This document shows positions 54,155-63,153 of a DNA stretch of 64,000 nt, in pieces (within the stretch, counting starts at the first letter, position 1; each line of letters opens with the position of its first letter). The notes below the pieces were generated by a model that made no database searches, had not been told where the DNA came from, and saw only the letters and a program-made list of their open reading frames with translations. The DNA comes from Streptomyces sp. WAC 01529. GTDB taxonomy: Bacteria; Actinomycetota; Actinomycetes; Streptomycetales; Streptomycetaceae. The position numbers and the translations under genes are program-made. The stretch spans positions 1,871,001 through 1,935,000 of the forward strand of contig NZ_CP029617.1 in NCBI RefSeq assembly GCF_003945545.1, given 5' to 3'.

Positions 54155-56908
54155 CTAGTGCGCTGCGGATTCCCAGTCCGCGCCCACCCCCACCGAAACA
54201 TCCAGCGGCGCCCGCAGGGCCACCGCGCCCGCCATCTCCCGGCGGACCAGCTCCTCCACCTTCGCCCGCTCCCCCGGAGCGATCTCCAGCACGATTTCGT
54301 CGTGGACCTGGAGCAGCATGCGCGAGTCGAGCTTCGCCTCGGTCAGCGCACGGTGGACGTTGAGCATCGCGATCTTGACGATGTCCGCCGCCGTGCCCTG
54401 GATCGGCGCGTTCAGCGCCATCCGCTCGGCCATCTCGCGCCGCTGGCGGTTGTCGCTGTTGAGGTCGGGGAGATAGCGGCGGCGGCCCAGCATCGTCTCC
54501 GTGTACCCCGTGGCGCGCGCCTCGTCGACCGCGCGGCGCAGATAGTCCCGCACCCCGCCGAACCGCTCGAAGTACGTGTCCATCAGCGCACGCGCCTCGC
54601 CCGCTTCGATGTTCAGCTGCTGGGAGAGGCCGAACGCCGACAGGCCGTACGCCAAGCCGTACGACATCGCCTTGATCTTGCGCCGCATCTCCGCGTCGAC
54701 CTTCGAGCGGTCCACGGAGAACACCTGCGAGGCGACCGTGGTGTGCAGGTCCTCACCGGAGGTGAACGCCTCCAGGAGGCCCTCGTCCTCGGAGAGGTGC
54801 GCCATCACGCGCAGCTCGATCTGGCTGTAGTCCGCCGTCATCAGCGACTCGAAGCCCTCGCCGACCACGAAGCCGCGGCGGATCGCCCGGCCCTCGTCCG
54901 TGCGGACCGGGATGTTCTGGAGGTTGGGCTCGGTCGAGGAGAGACGGCCCGTGGCGGCCACCGTCTGGTTGAACGTGGTGTGGATGCGGCCGTCCGCGGC
55001 GATCGACTTGATCAGCCCCTCGACGGTGACGCGCAGCTTCGCCTGCTCGCGGTGGCGGAGCATGATGACCGGCAGTTCGTTCTCCGTCTGGGCCGCGAGC
55101 CAGGCCAGCGCGTCGGCGTCCGTGGTGTACCCGGTCTTGGTCTTCTTCGTCTTGGGGAGGTTCAGCTCGCCGAAGAGGACTTCCTGGAGCTGCTTGGGCG
55201 AGCCGAGGTTGAACTCGTGCCCCGCCGCGGCGTGCGCCTCCTTCACGGCCTGCTGGACGGCGCCCGCGAACTGCTGCTCCATCGCCTCCAGATGGGCGCG
55301 GTCCGCCGCGATGCCGTGCCGCTCCAGGCGCGCCAGGAGCGTGGACGTCGGCAGCTCGACGTCCTTCAGGAGGTCGCTCGCGCCGACCTCGCGCAGCTTC
55401 TCGCCGAAGGCCGTGCCCAGGTCGAGGATGGTGCGGGCCTGCGACATGAGGTTGTCGGCCTCGGCGCGGTCGTCGTCCTCCGTGCCGAAGGCGAGCTGGC
55501 CGTCCGCGGCGGAGGCGGGCGCCAGCTCACGGCCCAGGTATTCGAGGGAGAGGGCGTCGAGGGCGAAGGAGCGGCGGCCCGGCTTGACCAGGTAGGCGGC
55601 CAGGGCGGTGTCCATGGTGACGCCGTCCACGGCCCAGCCGTGCTCGGGGAAGACCCGCATCACCGCCTTGGCGTTGTGCAGGACCTTCGGCTTGGCCGGG
55701 TCGGCGATCCAGGCCGCGAACGCGTTCTCGTCGGCCTCGTCCACGCTCGCCGGGTCGAACCAGGCGGCCGCTCCACCGGCCGCGGCGAGCGCGACCTCGG
55801 TGACCGTGCCCGAACCGAGCTGCCAGGTGTCGACCGTGGCCATGCCCAGGACCGCCTTGCCGTGCTCGGCGAGCCACGGGGCCAGCTCGCCCGCGCCCAG
55901 CACCACGCCGTCCAGCTCGACGCCCGGCTCGGCCGGGGCCTGCTCGGCCTCCTCGGCTCCCGGGTCGACGGCCAGCAGACGCTCGCGCAGCGAGGGGTTA
56001 CGGATCTCCAGGGTGTCCAGGACCATGGCGAGCGCCGTGCGGTCGTACGGAGCGCGCTCCAGGTCGGCGACCGTCTTGGGCAGCTCGACGTCACGCACCA
56101 TCTCGGTCAGGCGGCGGTTGAGCTTGACCGACTCCAGGTGCTCGCGGAAGTTCTGCCCGGCCTTGCCCTTGACCTCCTCGGCGCGCTCGACCAGCTCGGC
56201 GAACGAACCGAACTGGTTGATCCACTTCGCGGCGGTCTTCTCGCCGACGCCCGGGATGCCGGGGAGGTTGTCCGACGGGTCGCCGCGCAGCGCCGCGAAG
56301 TCGGGGTACTGGCTGGGGGTGAGGCCGTACTTCTCCGTGACCTTCTCCGGGGTGAAGCGCGTCAGCTCCGAGACGCCCTTCGTCGGGTAGAGCACGGTCA
56401 CATGGTCGGTGATCAACTGGAAGGAGTCGCGGTCACCGGTGACGATCAGCACTTCAAAACCGGCCGCCTCCGCCTGCGTGGCGAGCGTCGCGATGACGTC
56501 GTCCGCCTCGAAGCCGTCGACCGCGAAGCGCACCGCGTGCATCGCGTCGAGCATCTCGCCGATCAGCTCGACCTGGCCCTTGAACTCGTCCGGGGTCTTG
56601 GAGCGATTCGCCTTGTAGTCGGGGAACTCCTGCGAGCGCCACGTCTTGCGCGACACGTCGAACGCCACCGCGAAGTGCGTGGGCGCCTCGTCGCGCAGCG
56701 TGTTCGCCAGCATCGACGCGAAGCCGTAGATCGCGTTCGTCGGCTGGCCCGTCGCGGTCGTGAAATTCTCCGCGGGCAGCGCGAAGAACGCCCGATAGGC
56801 CAGGGAGTGCCCATCCATGAGGAGCAGGCGCGGGCGCTGCTCGCCACCCGCCCCGCCGGCCTTGGTCGCCGCGGTCTCGGACTTCTTCTTCGCTGCTGTT
56901 TCTGCCAC
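54155..56908 (-). CDS. polA: DNA polymerase I
   Basis: A 917-residue family A polymerase. The 5'-3' exonuclease domain (about 25-290) has LLLMDGHSLAYRAFFALP, GFEADDVIATLA, TGDRDSFQLI and GIPGVGEKTAAKW. The middle 3'-5' domain lacks the DxE exonuclease motifs, as in other actinobacteria, so proofreading is absent. The polymerase domain has TGRLSSTEPNLQNIPVR (motif A region with ADYSQIELRVMAHLS), RRKIKAMSYGLAYGLS (O helix) and LQVHDEIVLE (motif C). The GTG at 56908 follows GGATCGGGGA. Expected to carry out Okazaki-fragment and repair synthesis. Confidence 0.97.
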   Translation of the reverse strand: MAETAAKKKSETAATKAGGAGGEQRPRLLLMDGHSLAYRAFFALPAENFTTATGQPTNAIYGFASMLANTLRDEAPTHFAVAFDVSRKTWRSQEFPDYKANRSKTPDEFKGQVELIGEMLDAMHAVRFAVDGFEADDVIATLATQAEAAGFEVLIVTGDRDSFQLITDHVTVLYPTKGVSELTRFTPEKVTEKYGLTPSQYPDFAALRGDPSDNLPGIPGVGEKTAAKWINQFGSFAELVERAEEVKGKAGQNFREHLESVKLNRRLTEMVRDVELPKTVADLERAPYDRTALAMVLDTLEIRNPSLRERLLAVDPGAEEAEQAPAEPGVELDGVVLGAGELAPWLAEHGKAVLGMATVDTWQLGSGTVTEVALAAAGGAAAWFDPASVDEADENAFAAWIADPAKPKVLHNAKAVMRVFPEHGWAVDGVTMDTALAAYLVKPGRRSFALDALSLEYLGRELAPASAADGQLAFGTEDDDRAEADNLMSQARTILDLGTAFGEKLREVGASDLLKDVELPTSTLLARLERHGIAADRAHLEAMEQQFAGAVQQAVKEAHAAAGHEFNLGSPKQLQEVLFGELNLPKTKKTKTGYTTDADALAWLAAQTENELPVIMLRHREQAKLRVTVEGLIKSIAADGRIHTTFNQTVAATGRLSSTEPNLQNIPVRTDEGRAIRRGFVVGEGFESLMTADYSQIELRVMAHLSEDEGLLEAFTSGEDLHTTVASQVFSVDRSKVDAEMRRKIKAMSYGLAYGLSAFGLSQQLNIEAGEARALMDTYFERFGGVRDYLRRAVDEARATGYTETMLGRRRYLPDLNSDNRQRREMAERMALNAPIQGTAADIVKIAMLNVHRALTEAKLDSRMLLQVHDEIVLEIAPGERAKVEELVRREMAGAVALRAPLDVSVGVGADWESAAH

Positions 56909-57032
56909 GTCCCCGATCCTGCCACGCCCCACTGACAGTCCCGTCCCGCCCGGCCCCTGAGCCGGGCGTTGTCACCGCCGCGTGGGAGTATCGGAGACGT
57001 AGCTCACGTACGTGCTCGAAGGGGAGCCGACC

Positions 57033-59312
57033 ATGGCAAGCAAGCCGCCCAAGGGCGATCCGGTCCAGGACGCTCCGCAGGTCGCCGAGGTCAAGCACGC
57101 GGCGGCGGGGCTGCCCGCCATCGGCCCCACCCTGCGGATCGCCCAGCAGCAGATGGGCGTGCGCCGCGCCGCGCTCACCCTGCTGCGGGTCAATCAGAAG
57201 GACGGCTTCGACTGCCCCGGCTGCGCCTGGCCCGAGCCGGACCACCGCCACAAGGCGGAGTTCTGCGAGAACGGCGCGAAGGCCGTCGCCGAGGAAGCCA
57301 CCCTGCGCCGCGTCACCCCCGACTTCTTCGCCGCGCACCCGGTCGCCGACCTCGCCACCCGCAGTGGGTACTGGCTCGGCCAGCAGGGCCGCCTCACCCA
57401 CCCCATGTACCTGGCGGAGGGCGCCGAGCGGTACGAGCCGGTCTCCTGGGAGCGGGCCTTCGACATCGTCGCCGAGGAGATCGCCGCCCTCGGGAGCCCG
57501 GACGAGTCCGTCTTCTACACCTCCGGACGCACCAGCAACGAAGCGGCGTTCCTCTACCAGCTCTTCGCCCGCGAGCTGGGCACGAACAACCTCCCCGACT
57601 GTTCGAACATGTGCCATGAGTCGTCCGGCTCCGCACTGACCGAGACCCTCGGCATCGGCAAGGGCAGCGTCCTGCTCGAAGACCTCTACAAGTCGGATCT
57701 GATCATCGTCGCCGGTCAGAACCCCGGCACGAACCACCCGCGCATGCTCGCCGCCCTGGAGAAGGCCAAGCACAACGGCGCGAAGATCATCACGGTCAAT
57801 CCGCTGCCCGAAGCGGGCATGGAGCGCTTCAAGGACCCCCAGACCCCGCGCGGCCTGCTCAAGGGCACCGCCCTCACCGACCTCTTCCTCCAGATCCGCC
57901 TCGGCGGCGACCAGGCGCTCTTCCGCCTCCTGAACAAGCTGATCCTCCAGACCGAGGGCGCCGTCGACGAGACGTTCGTACGCGAACACACCCATGGGTA
58001 CGAGGAGTTCACCGCCGCCGCCCAGGACGCCGACTGGGACGACACCCTCAGGGCCACCGGCCTGGACCGCGCCCGCATCGAGGAAGCCCTCGCCATGGTC
58101 CTCGCCTCGAAGCGCACCGTCGTGTGCTGGGCGATGGGCCTCACCCAGCACAAACACTCCGTGCCGACCATCCGCGAAGTCGTCAACTTCCTCCTGCTGC
58201 GCGGCAACATCGGCCGCCCCGGAGCCGGCGTCTGCCCCGTGCGCGGCCACTCGAACGTGCAGGGCGACCGCACGATGGGCATCTTCGAACGCCCCGCGCC
58301 CGCCTTCCTGGAAGCCCTGGAGAAGGAGTTCGGCTTCGCCCCGCCCCGCCACCACGGCCTGGACGTCGTCCGCGCCATCCGCGCCCTGCGCGACGGCGAG
58401 GCGAAGGTGTTCTTCGCCATGGGCGGCAATTTCGTGTCGGCCTCCCCCGACACCGAGGTCACCGAGGCCGCCATGCGCAAGGCCCGCCTGACCGTGCACG
58501 TCTCCACCAAGCTGAACCGCTCGCACGCCGTGACCGGCGCGCGCGCCCTCATCCTGCCCACCCTCGGCCGCACCGAGCGCGATCTCCAGGCCGGCGGCGA
58601 GCAGTTCGTGACCGTCGAGGACTCCATGGGCATGGTGCACGCCTCCCGCGGCCGCCTGAAGCCCGCGAGCGACCAGCTGCTCTCCGAGCCCGCCATCGTC
58701 TGCCGCCTCGCCCGCCGCGTCCTCGGCCCCGACTCCCGCACCCCCTGGGAGGAGTTCGAGAAGGACTACGCCACCGTCCGCGACCGCATCGCCCGCGTCA
58801 TCCCCGGCTTCGAGGACTTCAACGCGCGCGTGGCCCACCCCGGCGGCTTCGCCCTGCCGCACGCCCCGCGCGACGAGCGCCGCTTCCCCACCACCACCGG
58901 CAAGGCCAACTTCACGGCCGCCCCCGTGGAGTACCCCACCGTCCCCGAAGGACGGCTGCTGCTCCAGACCCTGCGCTCCCACGACCAGTACAACACCACC
59001 ATCTACGGCCTCGACGACCGCTACCGCGGCATCAAGAACGGCCGCCGCGTCGTCCTGGTCAACCCCGAGGACGCCGAGGAACTGGGCCTCGCCGACGGCG
59101 CGTACACCGACCTGGTCAGCGAGTGGCGGGACGGCGTGGAGCGCCGCGCGCCCGGCTTCCGCGTCGTGCACTACCCCACGGCCAGGGGCTGCGCCGCCGC
59201 CTACTACCCGGAGACGAACGTCCTGGTGCCGCTGGACGCGACCGCGGACACCAGCAACACCCCTGCCAGCAAGTCCGTCGTCGTGCGCCTGGAACAATCG
59301 ACGGTCGACTGA
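57033..59312 (+). CDS. FdhF/YdeP-family molybdopterin oxidoreductase
   Basis: A 759-residue molybdopterin enzyme of the FdhF/YdeP type, related to formate dehydrogenases. It has no N-terminal [4Fe-4S] ferredoxin motif of the usual form; FDCPGCAWPEPDHRHKAEFCENGAK carries the N-terminal cysteines. The Mo region includes SGRTSNEAAFLYQLFARELGTNN, NMCHESSGSALTETLG with a candidate Cys ligand, and GQNPGTNHPRMLAALE. The C-terminal part (GKANFTAAPVEYP then LQTLRSHDQYNTTIYGLDDRYRG) binds the MGD cofactor. The ATG at 57033 has GGGGAG upstream. Substrate unknown; no accessory subunits adjacent. Confidence 0.92.
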   Translation: MASKPPKGDPVQDAPQVAEVKHAAAGLPAIGPTLRIAQQQMGVRRAALTLLRVNQKDGFDCPGCAWPEPDHRHKAEFCENGAKAVAEEATLRRVTPDFFAAHPVADLATRSGYWLGQQGRLTHPMYLAEGAERYEPVSWERAFDIVAEEIAALGSPDESVFYTSGRTSNEAAFLYQLFARELGTNNLPDCSNMCHESSGSALTETLGIGKGSVLLEDLYKSDLIIVAGQNPGTNHPRMLAALEKAKHNGAKIITVNPLPEAGMERFKDPQTPRGLLKGTALTDLFLQIRLGGDQALFRLLNKLILQTEGAVDETFVREHTHGYEEFTAAAQDADWDDTLRATGLDRARIEEALAMVLASKRTVVCWAMGLTQHKHSVPTIREVVNFLLLRGNIGRPGAGVCPVRGHSNVQGDRTMGIFERPAPAFLEALEKEFGFAPPRHHGLDVVRAIRALRDGEAKVFFAMGGNFVSASPDTEVTEAAMRKARLTVHVSTKLNRSHAVTGARALILPTLGRTERDLQAGGEQFVTVEDSMGMVHASRGRLKPASDQLLSEPAIVCRLARRVLGPDSRTPWEEFEKDYATVRDRIARVIPGFEDFNARVAHPGGFALPHAPRDERRFPTTTGKANFTAAPVEYPTVPEGRLLLQTLRSHDQYNTTIYGLDDRYRGIKNGRRVVLVNPEDAEELGLADGAYTDLVSEWRDGVERRAPGFRVVHYPTARGCAAAYYPETNVLVPLDATADTSNTPASKSVVVRLEQSTVD

Positions 59313-59362
59313 GCGTTCGCTCAGCGACAGGTGACGACGTCGAACGAACGGAGCCGGGCCCC

Positions 59363-59836
59363 ATGGGCGAGCAGCACAGCGTGAAGTTCCCGCAGGAGGT
59401 CATCGACGAGTACGCCTCGCTCGGTGTCGACCTGCCCTCCCTGTTCTCGGCGGGCCACCTCGGCACCCGGATGGGCGTCCAGATCCTGGAGGCCTCGGCG
59501 GAGCGCGTCGTCGGCACCATGCCCGTCGAGGGCAACACCCAGCCGTACGGCCTGTTGCACGGCGGCGCCTCCGCGGTCCTCGCCGAGACCCTCGGCTCGG
59601 TCGGCGCGATGCTGCACGGCGGCATCACCAAGCTCGCCGTCGGCGTCGACCTGAACTGCACCCACCACCGCGGCGCCCGCTCGGGCCTGGTCACCGGCGT
59701 GGCCACGCCCGTGCACCGCGGCCGCTCCACGGCCACGTACGAGATCGTGATCAGCGACGAGCAGGGCAAGCGGGTATGCAGCGCGCGCCTGACGTGCATG
59801 CTGCGGGACGCGCCCGCGGGCGGCGCCGGAGCCTGA
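59363..59836 (+). CDS. PaaI-type hotdog-fold thioesterase
   Basis: A 157-residue acyl-CoA thioesterase of the PaaI/MenI hotdog family. Conserved segments are GTMPVEGNTQPYGLLHGGASAVLAETLGS, with HGG and the downstream catalytic Glu, and VGVDLNCTHHRGARSGLVTGVATPVHRGRSTATYEI. It probably hydrolyses aromatic or menaquinone-pathway CoA thioesters. It lies 50 nt after the molybdopterin oxidoreductase gene on the same strand. A GAGCCGGG element precedes the ATG. Confidence 0.9.
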   Translation: MGEQHSVKFPQEVIDEYASLGVDLPSLFSAGHLGTRMGVQILEASAERVVGTMPVEGNTQPYGLLHGGASAVLAETLGSVGAMLHGGITKLAVGVDLNCTHHRGARSGLVTGVATPVHRGRSTATYEIVISDEQGKRVCSARLTCMLRDAPAGGAGA

Positions 59837-59862
59837 TCCGGAGAGGGACCGCACGCACAGGG

Positions 59863-59881
59863 CCGGAGCCTCTGGCTCCGG
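59863..59881 (+). terminator. Thioesterase terminator
   Basis: CCGGAGCC, loop TCT, GGCTCCGG: an 8-bp perfect stem 26 nt after the thioesterase stop. A TAGCCT hexamer (59884-59889) directly after it could be a -10 for the next transcript. Confidence 0.75.
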
Positions 59882-59936
59882 TCTAGCCTCGGCGCATGAG
59901 GCACCGGATGCGCCGCCGCGACGGCGGGCCGTACGG

Positions 59937-60545
59937 ATGAATGCCGTCGGGCCCGTCGAGCCGGGCGAAAACACCTACGCCCAAGAGGCCGCCGCCCACG
60001 AGGCCGCCGCCCCCGAGCCCGCGCCGCCCGCCCGGCGCGGGACGCGCCACCGTCGTACGGCGATCGCCGCCGCCACGGCGGTGGCCCTGGGCGCGGCCGG
60101 TCTCGGCCTCTATCTGACCCGCCCCGAGCCGCCGCCCGAGCCGCCCCCGCCCTGGCCGTCGCAGAGCGTGTCGGTGACGTACACGGGCGAGATGTCCCGT
60201 CCCCGGGCCGGGGAGCGGGACTTCACCTTCGCCGTCACCTTCACCCAGGCGTCCGGACCCCCGGTCACCGTCCGCCAGGTCGCCCAGCCCTCGGCGTCGC
60301 TTTCGGTGCGTACCTCCCCCGGCCCCCCATTCACGGTGAAAACGGGAACACCCCGGAAGTTGATCATCACGATGCACATTCGCGAATGCGGAGAAGTGCC
60401 ACGGAATGCCGGGCTCCCTTTCCTCGAAGTAACACTGCGTAATGCGCGCGCAAACGAGCGGCAGAGTTACATCCTGGGTCCGGAATACGCGAATGATCTT
60501 TCCGCGGCTCTGAGCGCCGCATGCCCACGAACACGCGTGTCATGA
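59937..60545 (+). CDS. Membrane-anchored hypothetical protein (202 aa)
   Basis: A 202-residue protein with a cytoplasmic Ala/Glu/Pro-rich N-terminus, an arginine cluster (RRGTRHRRT), one membrane helix (AIAAATAVALGAAGLGLYL) and an extracytoplasmic domain with Pro-rich linker. The domain (SVTYTGEMSRPRAGERDFTFAVTFTQA) looks like a beta-sandwich. From about 60340 the codon use shifts to A/T-ending codons (GAA, AAT, GTA, ACA), unlike the rest of the gene and its neighbours. Similar Streptomyces proteins carry the loose label Tat pathway signal protein. Function unknown. Confidence 0.65.
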   Translation: MNAVGPVEPGENTYAQEAAAHEAAAPEPAPPARRGTRHRRTAIAAATAVALGAAGLGLYLTRPEPPPEPPPPWPSQSVSVTYTGEMSRPRAGERDFTFAVTFTQASGPPVTVRQVAQPSASLSVRTSPGPPFTVKTGTPRKLIITMHIRECGEVPRNAGLPFLEVTLRNARANERQSYILGPEYANDLSAALSAACPRTRVS

Positions 60546-60696
60546 GCCAAACGCCTTTACGCTCCTGCCGCTTTGTCCTGGAGATTCTCAGCATGTGGAT
60601 GCGTCGAGATCCACCGAACAAGGTCATATTCGGTCCCAACCGCCCCCTGCGTTCCAGCCCGGAATACTCCGTGGCATAACAAGAGCGTCACAGCCT

Positions 60697-60707
60697 TGGT
60701 CTGACCA
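60697..60707 (+). promoter_or_regulatory. TGGTCTGACCA site, FadR-subfamily GntR operator candidate
   Basis: TGGTC-T-GACCA is a perfect odd palindrome of the form TGGTCNGACCA, matching the core of E. coli FadR-type operators. It is one base shorter than the DasR site (TGGTCTAGACCA). It lies 131 bp before livK in the 292-bp livK upstream region, which otherwise holds no ORF that I accept. Regulation of the transporter by a GntR-type protein sensing a metabolite is possible. Confidence 0.45.
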
Positions 60708-60837
60708 CTCCACCTGGAACAAAGGCGCCCTTAGAGTCACGGCCAGTCACCGCGCCCACCGGATTCCTCTCAGTTCGGTTCCGCGCTCGACTCGGCGTTC
60801 CAACAAGGGACAGCCGTGCCAGGGGAAAGGACTGATC

Positions 60838-62085
60838 GTGCGTCAACGTTCGCTCATAGCCATCACCGCCGCACTCACCGCGGGGGCGCTCACCCTCACC
60901 GCATGTGGCTCGCGCGACGACAAGGACAAGGAGAGCGCCGAGGGCGGCGGCACCACCGTGGTCATCGGCGTCGACGCGCCGCTCACCGGTGACCTCTCCG
61001 CGCTCGGCCTCGGCATCCGCAACTCCGTCGAGCTGGCCATCAAGCAGGCCAACGCCAAGAAGTACGTCGACGGCATCAACTTCAAGATGGAAGCCGCGGA
61101 CGACCAGGGCCAGCCCTCGTCCGGCCAGACGAACGCCACCAAGTTCGTCGCCAACAAGCAGCTCCTCGGCGCCGTCGGCCCCCTGAACTCCTCCGTCGGC
61201 GAGTCCATGCAGAAGGTCTTCGACGACGCCAAACTCGTCCAGGTGTCCCCCGCCAACACCAACCCGGCCATGACCCAGGGCCCGGACTGGAACGGCGGCA
61301 AGAAGGTACGCCCGTACAAGGCCTACTTCCGCACCGCCACCACCGACGCGATCCAGGGCCCCTTCGCCGCCCAGTACCTGTACAACACGGCCAAGAAGAA
61401 GAAGGTCTTCGTCATCGACGACAAGAAGACCTACGGCGCCGGACTCGCCGCCACCTTCAAGGACGAGTTCACCAAGCTCGGCGGCAAAGTCGCGGGCACC
61501 GAACACGTCAACCCGGACACCAAGGACTTCGGCGCCGTCGCCACCAAGATCAAGAACTCCGACGCCGACGTCGTCTACTACGGCGGCGAATACCCCGCCG
61601 CGGGCCCCCTCAGCAAGCAGATGAAGAAGGCCGGAGCCAAGATCCCCCTCGCCGGCGGCGACGGAATCTACAGCGCCGACTACATCAAGCTCGCCGGCAA
61701 GGACGGCAAGGGCGACTACGCCACCTCCGTCGGCCAGCCCGTCGAGCAGCTGCCCTCCGCCAAGGAATTCATCGCCAACTACAAGAAGGCCGGCTACAAG
61801 GAAGCCTACGAAGCCTACGGCGGCTACTCCTACGACTCCGCCTGGGCCATCATCGAGGCCGTCAAAAAGGTCGTCGAGGACAACGACGGCGAGCTGCCCT
61901 CCGACGCCCGCGCCAAAATCGTGGACGCCATGCAGGACGTCTCCTTCGACGGCGTGACCGGCAAGGTCTCCTTCGACGAATACGGCGACGCCACCAACAA
62001 GCAGCTCACCGTCTACCAGGTCAAGGACACCACCGACCCCGCCAAGGGCTGGAAGCCCGTCAAGTCCGGCACCTACACCGGCTGA
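60838..62085 (+). CDS. livK: Branched-chain amino acid ABC transporter substrate-binding lipoprotein
   Basis: A 415-residue periplasmic-type binding protein anchored as a lipoprotein: signal residues 1-22 end in the lipobox LTAC with Cys23. The mature domain has the type I (LivJ) fold: VIGVDAPLTGDLSALGLGIRNSVELAI, DDQGQPSSGQTNATKFV, PANTNPAMTQ and VFVIDDKKTYGAGLA. It captures leucine, isoleucine or valine for LivHM. The GTG has AAAGGA upstream. It is the first gene of the liv operon and is separated from livH by a 17-bp hairpin that would favour its higher expression. Confidence 0.95.
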   Translation: MRQRSLIAITAALTAGALTLTACGSRDDKDKESAEGGGTTVVIGVDAPLTGDLSALGLGIRNSVELAIKQANAKKYVDGINFKMEAADDQGQPSSGQTNATKFVANKQLLGAVGPLNSSVGESMQKVFDDAKLVQVSPANTNPAMTQGPDWNGGKKVRPYKAYFRTATTDAIQGPFAAQYLYNTAKKKKVFVIDDKKTYGAGLAATFKDEFTKLGGKVAGTEHVNPDTKDFGAVATKIKNSDADVVYYGGEYPAAGPLSKQMKKAGAKIPLAGGDGIYSADYIKLAGKDGKGDYATSVGQPVEQLPSAKEFIANYKKAGYKEAYEAYGGYSYDSAWAIIEAVKKVVEDNDGELPSDARAKIVDAMQDVSFDGVTGKVSFDEYGDATNKQLTVYQVKDTTDPAKGWKPVKSGTYTG

Positions 62086-62106
62086 CCCACCCCCGCAGCA
62101 CGACAC

Positions 62107-62145
62107 CGCCGCGCGGGGCGCTGCCCGACAGCGCCCCGCGCGGCG
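62107..62145 (+). terminator. 17-bp stem hairpin between livK and livH (attenuator)
   Basis: CGCCGCGCGGGGCGCTG (62107-62123), a 5-nt loop CCCGA, and the exact complement (62129-62145) form a 17-bp perfect stem 21 nt after the livK stop and 79 nt before livH. There is no U-tract. Such intercistronic hairpins usually stabilise the upstream mRNA or cause partial termination, giving more binding protein than permease. Confidence 0.85.
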
Positions 62146-62223
62146 TCACATCCGACGCGGCGACGGCCCAGCCGTCGCAGCGGTGCCGTATCCGTCGCAT
62201 TCGAAGAACTCGGAGGACCTGCG

Positions 62224-63153
62224 GTGCACGAACTGCCGCAACAGCTGGTCAACGGCCTGCTACTGGGATCCATGTACGGCCTGATCGCCATCGGCTACAC
62301 AATGGTCTACGGCATCGTCCAGCTCATCAACTTCGCCCACGGCGAGATCTTCATGGTCGGCGGCTTCGGCGCCCTCACCGTCTGGCTCTGGCTACCCGGC
62401 TCCACCACCATGTGGGTGGCCATCCCCCTCATGCTCATAGGCGCCGTCATCGTCTCCACCACCATCGCCATCGGAGCCGAACGCTTCGCCTACCGGCCTC
62501 TGCGCGGCGCCCCACGGCTCGCCCCGCTCATCACCGCCATCGGCCTGTCCCTCGCACTCCAGCAAGCCGTCTGGGCCTGGTACCCGCACGCCAAGTCCTC
62601 CCGGACCTTCCCCGAGATCCCCGGCGACTCCATCCACATCGGCAGCGTCACCATCCAGCCCGGCGACCTCTTCCTCGTCGCCGCCGCGCCGATCTGCATG
62701 TTCGCCCTCGGCTGGTTCGTCATGAAGACCCGCGTCGGCCGCGGCATGCAAGCCACCGCGCAAGACCCCGACACAGCCAAACTCATGGGCGTCAACACCG
62801 ACCGCGTCATCGTCGTCGCCTTCGCCCTCGGCGCCGCCTTCGCCGGCATCGCCGCCGTCGCCTACGGCTTCCGCTACGGCGAAGTCAACTTCCGCATGGG
62901 CTTCCTCTGGGGCCTCAAGGCCTTCACCGCCGCCGTCCTCGGCGGCATCGGCAACATCTACGGAGCCATGATCGGCGGACTCGTCCTCGGCGTCGCCGAA
63001 GCCATGGCCACCGCCTACATGAACGACATCCCCGGCATGGACAAGCTCGGCGGCCAGTCCTGGGCCGATGTCTGGGCGTTCGTACTCCTCATCGTCGTCC
63101 TCCTCGTCAGGCCGCAAGGCCTCCTCGGCGAGCGCGTCGCGGACAGGGCGTGA
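62224..63153 (+). CDS. livH: Branched-chain amino acid ABC permease LivH
   Basis: A 309-residue permease with about eight membrane helices. LINFAHGEIFMVGGFGA near residue 37 and the later GLKAFTAAVLGGIGNIYGAMIGGLVLGVAEA (EAA-like loop contacting the ATPase) are family signatures. The GTG at 62224 has GGAGG 7 nt upstream. It overlaps livM by GTGA, so the two permeases are co-translated. Confidence 0.95.
   Translation: MHELPQQLVNGLLLGSMYGLIAIGYTMVYGIVQLINFAHGEIFMVGGFGALTVWLWLPGSTTMWVAIPLMLIGAVIVSTTIAIGAERFAYRPLRGAPRLAPLITAIGLSLALQQAVWAWYPHAKSSRTFPEIPGDSIHIGSVTIQPGDLFLVAAAPICMFALGWFVMKTRVGRGMQATAQDPDTAKLMGVNTDRVIVVAFALGAAFAGIAAVAYGFRYGEVNFRMGFLWGLKAFTAAVLGGIGNIYGAMIGGLVLGVAEAMATAYMNDIPGMDKLGGQSWADVWAFVLLIVVLLVRPQGLLGERVADRA

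Noticed and set aside
60697..60707. DasR (dre) site before livK
   Set aside because: DasR sites have TGGTCTAGACCA with a 2-nt centre; this site has one base between the half-sites.
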